Origin: JAHEJB01 sp037969195
Lineage (GTDB): Bacteria > Bacteroidota > Rhodothermia > Rhodothermales > Rubricoccaceae
Assembly (NCBI GenBank): GCA_037969195.1
Contig: JBBKWZ010000256.1
Location: 1-15,572, forward strand
Direction: 5' to 3'
DNA length: 15,572 bases
Positions 1 through 6,083 of this stretch are shown here, piece after piece (position 1 is the first letter of the stretch; each line of letters opens with the position of its first letter). The position numbers and the translations under genes were made by a program. Under the pieces are notes generated by a model, which did no database searches, had not been told where the DNA came from, and worked only from the letters and a program-made list of their open reading frames with translations.

Positions 1-1246
1 GCATTCGGTTGGGATGATCTTTCAAGCGCCCATTCTTGGTTTCATCGACGAAGATGCCGCACCAATCATCGCGTTCGTCATTTTTATCGGTGGCGCGTTT
101 GCCGTTCTGGAAAAAACCGGTGCCGTCACGGCTTCCTTACGCAGAATGGTGAGGGCGTCGCAACGGTCGAAATTGATTGAAATGATGCTGGTCCCGCTAT
201 TCATGGCGTTGTTCTCGCTCGGAGGTGCAGTGTTTGGTATGGCGGAGGAGACGATTCCGTTCATACTGATTTTCGTCCCTCTAGCTCTTGCGCTTGGTTA
301 TGATTCGCTAACCGGGGCGGCCATTCCGTTTCTCGGATCAGCGGCTGGCTTTGCCGCGGCGTTCTTCAATCCGTTTACCGTTGGCGTGGCACAGGGTATT
401 GCAGACGTTCCGCTGTTCTCGGGCGCTGGATTTCGCATCGTTTTGTGGTTCATCATTACGTCTACGGTCATTTGTTTTGTCGTTTGGCATGCCCTTCGGG
501 TCCGGCGCGATCCATCGAAGAGCCCTACAGCTGAGCTAGACAAGCGCAAGCGGGAAGAAGGGTTGCATCTCGATGACGCTGACGAGACGTTTACGTCACG
601 CCAGAAAGCCGTGCTTGGCATCTTCTTCGCCGGGTTGATTGTGCTTGTATGGGGCGTATTGCCGACTGCAAAAGGCGGGTTGGGCTGGTACATCACAGAA
701 ATCGCTGCGCTGTTCATTGCCATGGGGGTATTGATTGGTATGGTAGGTGGGCTAGGTGCAAATCAAACGTCCAGATCTTTCATGGATGGCGCACGTGATC
801 TCGTCTCCACAGCCGTCATCATCGGAATTGCCCGGGGGATTCTTGTTGTGCTTCAGGATGGGCAGGTTATTGACACCATTCTCCATGGGATGGCCTCAGC
901 GTTGGAAGGGATGGGTTCTGCGGGAGCTGCGATGGCGATGTTTGCAGCACAAACAGCGATCAATTTCTTCGTTCCATCTGGAAGTGGACAGGCCGCCCTC
1001 ACCATGCCATTGATGGCCCCGCTTTCAGACTTGGTTGGGGTTACGCGCCAGACCGCAGTCTTGGCCTTTCAAATGGGAGATGGTTTCACCAATATGATCA
1101 TCCCAACGAGTGCGGTTCTCATGGGCGTGCTCTCCTTGGCGGATATTCCATGGACGAAGTGGGCGCGCTGGATCCTTCCTCTCCAGCTTGGCCTTTTCAT
1201 TTTGGGATTGCTCGTTCTCTTTGTTGCAGTTCAGGTGGGCTTTTAA
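1..1246 (+). CDS. YfcC/DcuC-family membrane transporter, 5' end outside the window
   Basis: A polytopic inner-membrane carrier of the YfcC family (C4-dicarboxylate anaerobic carrier/DcuC superfamily, often annotated as a basic amino-acid or arginine/ornithine antiporter). The substrate cannot be read from sequence. Hydrophobic segments run through the whole protein. The family-typical motifs GMAEETIPF, NPFTVGVAQGIADVPLFSG, ARGILVVLQDG and FVPSGSGQAAL are visible, as is a charged cytoplasmic loop (RRDPSKSP to about SRQKAV) between the two halves. The frame is open to the left edge (codons H-S-V-G precede the first ATG at 14). Family members start with another helix and loop, so the ATG at 14 is internal and about 50-80 N-terminal residues are missing from the window. 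The visible part is otherwise intact and ends at a TAA. A hairpin terminator follows. Family assignment is confident; substrate is unknown. Confidence 0.88.
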   Translation, partial: HSVGMIFQAPILGFIDEDAAPIIAFVIFIGGAFAVLEKTGAVTASLRRMVRASQRSKLIEMMLVPLFMALFSLGGAVFGMAEETIPFILIFVPLALALGYDSLTGAAIPFLGSAAGFAAAFFNPFTVGVAQGIADVPLFSGAGFRIVLWFIITSTVICFVVWHALRVRRDPSKSPTAELDKRKREEGLHLDDADETFTSRQKAVLGIFFAGLIVLVWGVLPTAKGGLGWYITEIAALFIAMGVLIGMVGGLGANQTSRSFMDGARDLVSTAVIIGIARGILVVLQDGQVIDTILHGMASALEGMGSAGAAMAMFAAQTAINFFVPSGSGQAALTMPLMAPLSDLVGVTRQTAVLAFQMGDGFTNMIIPTSAVLMGVLSLADIPWTKWARWILPLQLGLFILGLLVLFVAVQVGF

Positions 1247-1284
1247 GTATCCCGTTTTGGAACAGCGCTTGCAAGATCGATGTC

Positions 1285-1308
1285 ACACGTACGGACACGT
1301 GTATTTTT
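1285..1308 (+). terminator. Rho-independent terminator after the YfcC-like transporter
   Basis: A perfect 6-bp stem, ACACGT at 1285-1290 with ACGTGT at 1297-1302 and a six-base loop, is followed by A and five Ts (1304-1308). It lies 38 bases after the transporter stop codon. The stem is short, so efficiency may be modest. Confidence 0.6.
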
Positions 1309-1326
1309 CCTCTGAAGCACATTTTG

Positions 1327-1353
1327 TGAGAGCTTCGTCCGTATTGCGCTCTC
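1327..1353. repeat. Inverted repeat upstream of the DUF2147 gene
   Basis: TGAGAGC at 1327-1333 and GCTCTCA at 1347-1353 form a perfect 7-bp inverted repeat around a 13-base spacer. It lies about 65 bases before the DUF2147 start codon. No T-tract follows on either strand, so it is not an obvious terminator. It could be a protein-binding operator or a leader hairpin; the sequence does not say which. Confidence 0.35.
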
Positions 1354-1418
1354 AAAACTGTCCAGCGCTGACTACATGTCGGCCTGACCTCTCAAACACC
1401 AACTCATCTCTACAACCC

Positions 1419-1850
1419 ATGAAGATCCTTACCACCAGCCGGATTCTTGGCCTCCTTGCCCTTGTGGCATTTGCTCTTCCCTCGCTGGCGCAGTCGCCTT
1501 TGGGCACATGGCGTACGATCGACGACGAAGACGGCGAGCCCAAGTCTCACATTCAGATTTACGAGCAGGGCGGCAAGCTCTTCGGTCGCGTTCTCTCTTT
1601 GCTTCCCGACGGTCGTCTCTGCACTCCGTGCGCGGATCAGTTTGAAGGCAGCAATATGCAAGGCGTCGTGGTTCTTCGCGACATGGAAGCCAACGGCAAC
1701 GAGTGGTCTGGTGGTAACATCATCGATCCTGCCAACGGCCGTACTTATCGAGCCAAGATGGAGTTGGATGGCCCGAACCGCCTTCGGGTTCGAGGTTACC
1801 TCGGCATTTCCCTTCTTGGCCGAACGCAAGTTTGGGAGCGCGTTAACTAA
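1419..1850 (+). CDS. Secreted DUF2147 domain protein
   Basis: A 143-residue protein with a signal peptide (residues 1-24, hydrophobic core GLLALVAFAL, likely cleavage after SLA). The rest is one DUF2147 domain: GTWRTIDDEDGEPKS at 29-43, then IYEQGGKLFGRV, CTPC at 68-71, WSGGNIIDPANGRTY at 96-110, and the hallmark end VRGYLGISLLGRTQVW at 124-139. This family is a small exported beta-rich domain of unknown function, common in Bacteroidota and Proteobacteria. The frame is open upstream as far as 1110, inside the transporter gene. The ATG at 1419 is chosen because it gives a normal signal peptide and the family's usual length. The two cysteines of CTPC could form a disulfide or bind metal. Transcribed alone: terminators lie on both sides. 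Family is confident; function is unknown. Confidence 0.9.
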   Translation: MKILTTSRILGLLALVAFALPSLAQSPLGTWRTIDDEDGEPKSHIQIYEQGGKLFGRVLSLLPDGRLCTPCADQFEGSNMQGVVVLRDMEANGNEWSGGNIIDPANGRTYRAKMELDGPNRLRVRGYLGISLLGRTQVWERVN

Positions 1851-1898
1851 AGCGCTTTCGAACCAGCGTGATTAACTACCGATCATTGATGTCGGGGC

Positions 1899-1931
1899 AA
1901 CGCCCTCTGCCTTGCAGGCGGGGGGCGTTTC
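1899..1931 (+). terminator. Rho-independent terminator after the DUF2147 gene
   Basis: AACGCCC (1899-1905) pairs with GGGCGTT (1923-1929), with an inner GCC/GGC pairing around a short loop. A T-rich stretch with interruptions (TTTCTGTATCTTT) follows. It begins 49 bases after the DUF2147 stop codon. Confidence 0.7.
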
Positions 1932-1952
1932 TGTATCTTTGGCCCGTCCGCA

Positions 1953-1967
1953 AAGGCATCATGCCTT
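1953..1967. repeat. Small perfect hairpin between the DUF2147 and HNH genes
   Basis: AAGGCA (1953-1958), loop TCA, TGCCTT (1962-1967). It lies between the terminator and the HNH gene, so it is probably in or near the HNH gene's promoter or leader. No role can be assigned. Confidence 0.3.
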
Positions 1968-2017
1968 AACCACTAGCCCCTATCGGTCTTCCCATACCAT
2001 TTCAGCCATTTGAGGCG

Positions 2018-2033
2018 TCCCGCGTTTGCGGGA
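2018..2033 (+). promoter_or_regulatory. Hairpin immediately before the HNH endonuclease start codon
   Basis: TCCCGC (2018-2023), loop GTTT, GCGGGA (2028-2033): a perfect 6-bp GC-rich stem closing a tetraloop, ending 11 bases before the ATG at 2045. The 3' arm holds the only purine-rich stretch (GCGGGA) near a Shine-Dalgarno position, so the hairpin could limit ribosome access. No T-tract follows, so it is not a terminator. The regulatory role is inferred. Confidence 0.4.
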
Positions 2034-2044
2034 TGTAACCTGCT

Positions 2045-2554
2045 ATGAGCACGTTGAGCGGACACGTTCTCGTGCTCAACCAGGACTACCGCGCCCTGTC
2101 GGTGTGTAGTGTTGAACGTGCAATGGTGATGGTGTTTCTGCACAAAGCTGAGTTGGTGGTTGCGCATAACGGTCGGGCCGTGCGATCTGCGCACGATAGC
2201 TTCCCCTGGCCAAGTATTGTCCGATTGAAAGGCTACGTGAGGGTGCCGTATCGGCGCATCATGCTTACCCGACGCAACATCCTGCGCCGCGATGGCAACC
2301 ACTGCCAATACTGTGGGAGCAACGACCGACTAACCTTGGATCATGTTCAACCGAAATCACGGGGTGGTCCGGATTCGTGGGACAACCTTGTCGCCGCCTG
2401 TGTTCCATGTAACAACAGGAAGGGAAACCACACGCCTGAAGAAGCGGGCATGACGCTTCGCCGCCGCCCGTTCCGGCCATCGCACGTCATGTACCTCCGC
2501 GACTTCCTTGGCTCGCTGGAAGAAACGTGGAAGCCTTATCTATACGCCGCCTGA
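2045..2554 (+). CDS. Stand-alone HNH endonuclease
   Basis: A 169-residue protein with an N-terminal region of about 70 residues (LVLNQDYRALSV...) and a C-terminal HNH nuclease domain. The domain has the zinc-binding pair CQYC at 87-90, the catalytic LDHVQPKSRGG at 98-108, WDNLVAAC at 112-119, and a second zinc pair C119/C122 in ACVPCNNRKGN. The motif TPEEAGM follows, as is usual in this family. These proteins are common as single genes in Bacteroidota, Cyanobacteria and related groups; their cellular role is unsettled. No methylase, integrase or phage gene adjoins it, so neither a restriction system nor a homing element is indicated. The start at 2045 matches family members, which begin with a short tail before VLVLNxDY. 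All nuclease residues look intact. Confidence 0.9.
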   Translation: MSTLSGHVLVLNQDYRALSVCSVERAMVMVFLHKAELVVAHNGRAVRSAHDSFPWPSIVRLKGYVRVPYRRIMLTRRNILRRDGNHCQYCGSNDRLTLDHVQPKSRGGPDSWDNLVAACVPCNNRKGNHTPEEAGMTLRRRPFRPSHVMYLRDFLGSLEETWKPYLYAA

Positions 2555-2649
2555 GTGTGCGCTTTTCGGTGATTGTGGATTGCGCAAGGCACTTGGTTAT
2601 CTGGCGCCCGTACAGGCGGGCTCAACTTCTCTGCTCCGGCATTCCCTGA

Positions 2650-3135
2650 ATGAACTTTCTTTCCAATCCCGTTGTCGCGCGGCTTCTCTGGGTGCTTCCC
2701 CTGTTGATGTTCTTGATATCGGGAGCGCTATTGCGCGCCGGCTTGGGTCAGAAGAACGCTGTGGATTTTGGCGAAGCCATCGAAGCCCGAATCGATTCGT
2801 TGGATATCCGGGAGCGGGCAGAAATCACGCACGGAGCTGTCTATCTGAGCTACACATTGCCGGATGGGACGATCGTTGAACGGCAGCCGGTTGAGATGCA
2901 ACTGGTGTTCATCAAACAACTGGAAGGGCAAGAAGGAGAAACGATTCAGATTCGCGTAGACGAAGAGTCGGGCCAGATTGTGCAGGAGGAACACGGTCGG
3001 GCACAGTGGATCCTTACACTGAGTTTCGCGGCAATGGCGCTCGTTGGTGCACTCGGGTTGGTGTGGATGGTCGCGGGCTGGAACCGGTTCCTGAAGAGGG
3101 AAGGGGATCCGGGGCTCCGAGGCGCCGCAGTCTGA
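2650..3135 (+). CDS. Small two-helix membrane protein, DUF3592-like
   Basis: A 161-residue protein with a transmembrane helix at about 10-28 (VARLLWVLPLLMFLISGALL), a soluble region of about 90 residues with beta-strand character (VYLSYTLPDGTIVERQPVE; EGETIQIRVDEESGQIV), and a second helix at about 121-143. It ends in a short basic and acidic tail. This helix/beta domain/helix plan, and an internal stretch like Y.LPDG....Q.V, resemble DUF3592 proteins, whose function is unknown. The match is by architecture rather than a diagnostic motif. It starts 95 bases after the HNH gene and may be co-transcribed with it. It is the last + strand gene before the strands converge. No strong Shine-Dalgarno sequence precedes the ATG. 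Confidence 0.7.
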   Translation: MNFLSNPVVARLLWVLPLLMFLISGALLRAGLGQKNAVDFGEAIEARIDSLDIRERAEITHGAVYLSYTLPDGTIVERQPVEMQLVFIKQLEGQEGETIQIRVDEESGQIVQEEHGRAQWILTLSFAAMALVGALGLVWMVAGWNRFLKREGDPGLRGAAV

Positions 3136-3237
3136 TCCCCACCAAGAAGACGAGTACACACTTGGCGTCCTAGATTGCCCAAGGACTAAGCTTCCCGTGC
3201 TCAATGGACTCGGGACTCCCAGTACCGATTTCTAGTT

Positions 3238-3816
3238 TTAGCGCGTGATTTCAGCCGTAGAGGGCGTAAAACCAAATCCCTCTGGTCCGAAATATTGAGG
3301 CTGAACTGTGTACGTAGTCTGGCTTCCACTCATCCAGCCCGTTAGGGCGCCTGCACCTGCGATTGGCGGTCCAAAATAGGTGACCCCCAGCAGTGCAGTT
3401 TCGCTAGGCGAGAAATTTAGAGCGCAAAAATCACCCGGTTGGCAGCGAGGAACGCTTAACAATCCTACACCAACGCCAACAACAACTCCAACTGCGATTC
3501 CGACGACCAGCCCTTCGAGCGCTCCTCGTCCCCCGCTCTGGAATTGAACTGAGAGGAGATCGGAGGTGGGTGCCGTGCGGGTTCCTCCGCTCTCGGAATC
3601 GATCCATGTGGCAATGTCCGGCGCCAAATGCAACGACCGGGCTGCAACTTGTTCGCCCGTATTGAACACAACTACAGCTGTCGAGCTGCTACCTCTCTCG
3701 TTTATCTCTGCGTGCGAGTGGGGTAGGAGGGTTCGTGTGTGGGTGCAGCCAGTGAGCACAAAGAGTACAGAGATCGCGAACAGGCTTGATGTGGCGTTGG
3801 AGGAAAAGCGGTACAT
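3238..3816 (-). CDS. Lipoprotein with glycine-zipper segments
   Basis: A 192-residue protein with a lipoprotein signal: hydrophobic LFAISVLFVLTGC with lipobox L-T-G-C, lipidated Cys at residue 24. Residues about 45-95 look like a small beta domain (VVVFNTGEQVAARSLHLAP...SDLLSVQF). A glycine-spaced hydrophobic stretch follows at about 98-121 (ALEGLVVGIAVGVVVGVGVG), and a second, weaker one at about 141-165 (ALLGVTYFGPPIAGAGALTG). Two glycine-zipper segments separated by a short loop occur in many uncharacterised Bacteroidota proteins. Such segments can insert into membranes, which suggests an envelope protein lying against the outer membrane. Cysteines 129 and 133 flank the loop and could form a disulfide. 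The gene is 123 bases downstream of thiC but has no visible functional link to it. The specific function is unknown. Confidence 0.75.
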   Translation of the reverse strand: MYRFSSNATSSLFAISVLFVLTGCTHTRTLLPHSHAEINERGSSSTAVVVFNTGEQVAARSLHLAPDIATWIDSESGGTRTAPTSDLLSVQFQSGGRGALEGLVVGIAVGVVVGVGVGLLSVPRCQPGDFCALNFSPSETALLGVTYFGPPIAGAGALTGWMSGSQTTYTVQPQYFGPEGFGFTPSTAEITR

Positions 3817-3868
3817 GACAATTCATGCATGGAAAGTGTGCATTAGTTAGTGGCGTAGGCAGGCCAAC

Positions 3869-3874
3869 ATTATA
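3869..3874 (-). promoter_or_regulatory. Possible -10 element of the glycine-zipper lipoprotein gene
   Basis: The - strand reads TATAAT here, about 53 bases before the lipoprotein ATG. No convincing TTGACA or Bacteroidota TTTG element was found at the expected distance upstream, so this is a weak prediction. Confidence 0.3.
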
Positions 3875-3895
3875 GATGGCAGCTGCTTGCCGCGG

Positions 3896-3912
3896 CTTCA
3901 GCTAGTCTGAAG
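3896..3912 (-). terminator. Hairpin downstream of thiC, possible weak terminator
   Basis: CTTCAG (3896-3901) and CTGAAG (3907-3912) make a perfect 6-bp stem with a five-base loop, 27 bases after the thiC stop codon. No run of Ts follows on the - strand, so it may stabilise the 3' end rather than terminate. Confidence 0.35.
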
Positions 3913-3939
3913 TTATGCAGTACGTTTTTGAACGTGTAG

Positions 3940-5853
3940 TTACACCTCCTGATAAATCTCCCCGCCAGCCTCTGCGAACTCGCGCGACTTCTCGCGCATG
4001 CCTTCTGGGATGGCTGCCTCCAAATCCACGCCGTGCTCGGCGGCGTAATCTCGAACGTCCTGGGTAATTTTCATCGAACAGAACTTGGGGCCGCACATCG
4101 AGCAGAAGTGCGCCACTTTGGAGGATTCTTTCGGAAGCGTTTCGTCGTGATAGGAACGCGCCTTCTCGGGGTCGAGGCCGAGGTTGAACTGGTCCTCCCA
4201 GCGGAATTCGAACCGTGCTTTTGACAGCGCGTTGTCACGGGCCTGTGCGCCGGGATGACCTTTGGCGAGGTCCGCAGCGTGTGCCGCGATCTTGTATGTG
4301 ATCACACCTTCGCGCACGTCGTCGCGGTTAGGTAGACCGAGGTGTTCCTTCGGCGTCACGTAGCAGAGCATCGCACAGCCATACCAACCGATCATCGCCG
4401 CGCCAATGCCCGATGTGATATGGTCGTAGCCCGGCGCGATGTCGGTCGTGAGTGGCCCGAGTGTGTAGAACGGGGCCTCGCCGCACCAGTCGAGCTGTTT
4501 CTGCATGTTCTCCTGAATGAGGTGCATGGGCACGTGGCCCGGCCCCTCGTTCATCACCTGAACGTCTTGTGCCCAGGCTCGCTTGGTTAACTCGCCTTGC
4601 ACGTAGAGCTCGGCGAACTGCGCGTCATCGTTGGCGTCCTCGATCGAACCCGGGCGGAGTCCGTCGCCAATGGAGAACGACACGTCGTAGGCGGCCATAA
4701 TCTCGCAAATATCGTCCCAGTGCGTGTAGAGGAAGCTCTCCTTGTGATGCGCTAGGCACCATTTCGCCATAATCGATCCGCCGCGCGAGACGATGCCCGT
4801 CCGGCGCTTCGCCGTGAGCGGAACGAATCGGAGCAAGACGCCCGCGTGAATCGTGAAGTAGTCAACGCCCTGCTCAGCCTGCTCAATAAGCGTGTCGCGG
4901 AAGATGTCCCATGTCAATTCCTCGGGCTCGCCGCCAACCTTCTCGAGCGCCTGATAGATCGGCACCGTCCCGATGGGGACGGGGGAGTTGCGGAGCATCC
5001 ATTCCCGCGTTTCGTGGATGTTCTTGCCCGTCGAAAGATCCATCACGTTATCCGCGCCCCAACGGATAGCCCAGACGAGTTTCTCGACTTCCTCTGCAAT
5101 GCTCGACGTAACCGCCGAGTTGCCCATGTTGGCGTTGATCTTGACGAGGAAGTTGCGGCCGATAATCATCGGCTCCAGTTCGGGGTGGTTGATGTTTGCT
5201 GGGATGATGGCCCGCCCTCGAGCCACCTCGCTCCGCACAAACTCTGGCGTGATGCCCTTCGGGATCGCCGCTCCAAATGCTTGGCCCGCGTGCTGGTGGA
5301 ACAGGTCTGGGTTGGTTTCGCGCAGGGCTTCCAGTTTCTGGCCTTCCCGGATGGCGATGAACTCCATCTCTGGTGTGATCTCTCCGCGCCGCGCATAGTG
5401 CATCTGCGTAACTGTCTTACCCGATTTTGCTCGCCGTGGCGTTCGGACATGCTCAAAACGCAGGTGGTCCAGTTCGCCGTCCAAGGCTCGTTCGCGGCCG
5501 AACGCACTACTGAGATCGCCCAACTGCTCTGTATCTCCACGCTCCTCAATCCATCTACCCCGAACGCTTGGAAGGCCCGCTCGGAGGTCAATGGCTGCTT
5601 CCGGATCGGTGTAGGGGCCGGACGTGTCGTAGACGGGGATGGCAGGGTTTTCTTCCATGCCAAAACTGGCTCCCGTCGCGGACTGTTCAATGAGCCGCAT
5701 GGGAACGAGAAGGTCGGGCCGACTTCCCTCTACAAAAATCTTTCGCGAACCGGGGAAGGGGCGGCGAACCTCTTCGGAGAGTTCGCTGAGGCGGTCGTGC
5801 GTCTGTGCGTCCGCGTTGCGCTTCTGCGCAGCGGTTGTCGTCTGGAGTTCCAT
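3940..5853 (-). CDS. thiC: Phosphomethylpyrimidine synthase ThiC
   Basis: ThiC is a radical SAM enzyme that rearranges 5-aminoimidazole ribotide into HMP phosphate, the pyrimidine half of thiamine. At 637 residues it is full length and carries every signature block: MHYARRGEITPEMEF, NFLVKINANMGNSAV, GADNVMDLSTG, YFTIHAGV, NEGPGHVPMH and TSGIGAAMIGWYG. The C-terminal iron-sulfur motif CSMCGPKFC has cysteines at about 584, 587 and 592. The frame is open up to an ATG at 5901, but the ATG at 5853 is chosen. It has GGAAG five bases upstream, starts the usual MELQTTT-type tail, and leaves the region just after the riboswitch as untranslated leader. A TPP riboswitch precedes the gene, so repression by thiamine pyrophosphate is expected. 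No other thi gene is nearby. Identity is essentially certain. Confidence 0.98.
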   Translation of the reverse strand: MELQTTTAAQKRNADAQTHDRLSELSEEVRRPFPGSRKIFVEGSRPDLLVPMRLIEQSATGASFGMEENPAIPVYDTSGPYTDPEAAIDLRAGLPSVRGRWIEERGDTEQLGDLSSAFGRERALDGELDHLRFEHVRTPRRAKSGKTVTQMHYARRGEITPEMEFIAIREGQKLEALRETNPDLFHQHAGQAFGAAIPKGITPEFVRSEVARGRAIIPANINHPELEPMIIGRNFLVKINANMGNSAVTSSIAEEVEKLVWAIRWGADNVMDLSTGKNIHETREWMLRNSPVPIGTVPIYQALEKVGGEPEELTWDIFRDTLIEQAEQGVDYFTIHAGVLLRFVPLTAKRRTGIVSRGGSIMAKWCLAHHKESFLYTHWDDICEIMAAYDVSFSIGDGLRPGSIEDANDDAQFAELYVQGELTKRAWAQDVQVMNEGPGHVPMHLIQENMQKQLDWCGEAPFYTLGPLTTDIAPGYDHITSGIGAAMIGWYGCAMLCYVTPKEHLGLPNRDDVREGVITYKIAAHAADLAKGHPGAQARDNALSKARFEFRWEDQFNLGLDPEKARSYHDETLPKESSKVAHFCSMCGPKFCSMKITQDVRDYAAEHGVDLEAAIPEGMREKSREFAEAGGEIYQEV

Positions 5854-5856
5854 TGT

Positions 5857-5889
5857 GGCTTCCGAAAGAGGAGAGATTGGTCGGAAGCC
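5857..5889 (-). promoter_or_regulatory. Expression platform of the thiC riboswitch: Shine-Dalgarno-sequestering hairpin
   Basis: On the - strand, GGCTTCCGA (5889-5881) is perfectly complementary to TCGGAAGCC (5865-5857), giving a 9-bp stem with a 15-base loop. The 3' arm contains GGAAG, the Shine-Dalgarno sequence of the thiC ATG at 5853, so the hairpin would block ribosome binding. The same arm sequence CGGAAGCC also occurs as the 5' strand of riboswitch stem P1 (6001-5994) and can pair with 5889-5882 instead, freeing the ribosome site. No T-tract follows, which points to translational rather than transcriptional control. The pairing is visible in the sequence; the mechanism is inferred. Confidence 0.75.
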
Positions 5890-5916
5890 GGAGCGCAGCA
5901 CATCTGCGAGACCGAA

Positions 5917-5999
5917 GAAGCCTCCCTACGCCGGTCTTAACCGGATCAGGTGCTGAGGGTTTTTCTCAGCCGCGACTAGGTCGCGGCACCCCTGGCTTC
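5917..5999 (-). ncRNA. TPP riboswitch (THI element)
   Basis: The - strand carries the conserved THI-box blocks in order: AGGGGTGCC, then GGCTGAGA, then CCCTCAGCACCTGATCCGG, then CCGGCGTAGGGA, all matching the thiamine pyrophosphate aptamer. Stem P1 closes with GAAGCC (5999-5994) against GGCTTC (5922-5917). A variable GC-rich hairpin (CCGCGAC/GTCGCGG) sits between the first two blocks, where the optional P3a arm lies. It precedes thiC by 63 bases from P1 to the ATG. Binding of TPP should reduce thiC expression. Confidence 0.97.
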
Positions 6000-6083
6000 C
6001 GTTGACGCAAGTTACGACGTGCGGAGTGGGGGTGTTGAGGCGCACACTTTCAAGACCGACGATCGCCTCGATGCTAAACACGC

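Noticed and set aside
1110..1418. N-terminal extension of the DUF2147 frame into the transporter gene
   Set aside because: The extension is out of frame with the real transporter gene, crosses a terminator, and would bury the signal peptide inside the protein.
2045..2554. HNH gene as part of a restriction, homing or phage-defence system
   Set aside because: No methyltransferase, integrase, helicase or other defence gene is adjacent, and the flanking genes are ordinary envelope genes.
2555..2649. GCCCG/CGGGC hairpin as a terminator after the HNH gene
   Set aside because: The stem is only 5 bp and no T-run follows; co-transcription of the HNH and DUF3592-like genes remains possible.
3136..3237. 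Bidirectional terminator where the strands converge
   Set aside because: Only weak alternative 5-bp stems (GTCCT/AGGAC, CTTGG/CCAAG) are visible and neither has a T-tract on either strand.
5854..5901. Upstream ATG at 5901 as the thiC start
   Set aside because: It would put the coding region over the riboswitch expression platform, lacks a Shine-Dalgarno sequence, and adds 16 residues not typical of ThiC. The ATG at 5853 has GGAAG five bases upstream.
4846..5940. A long + strand open frame of 364 codons
   Set aside because: It is antisense to the highly conserved thiC gene and its riboswitch; its translation shows no recognisable domain and the thiC frame explains the lack of stops.
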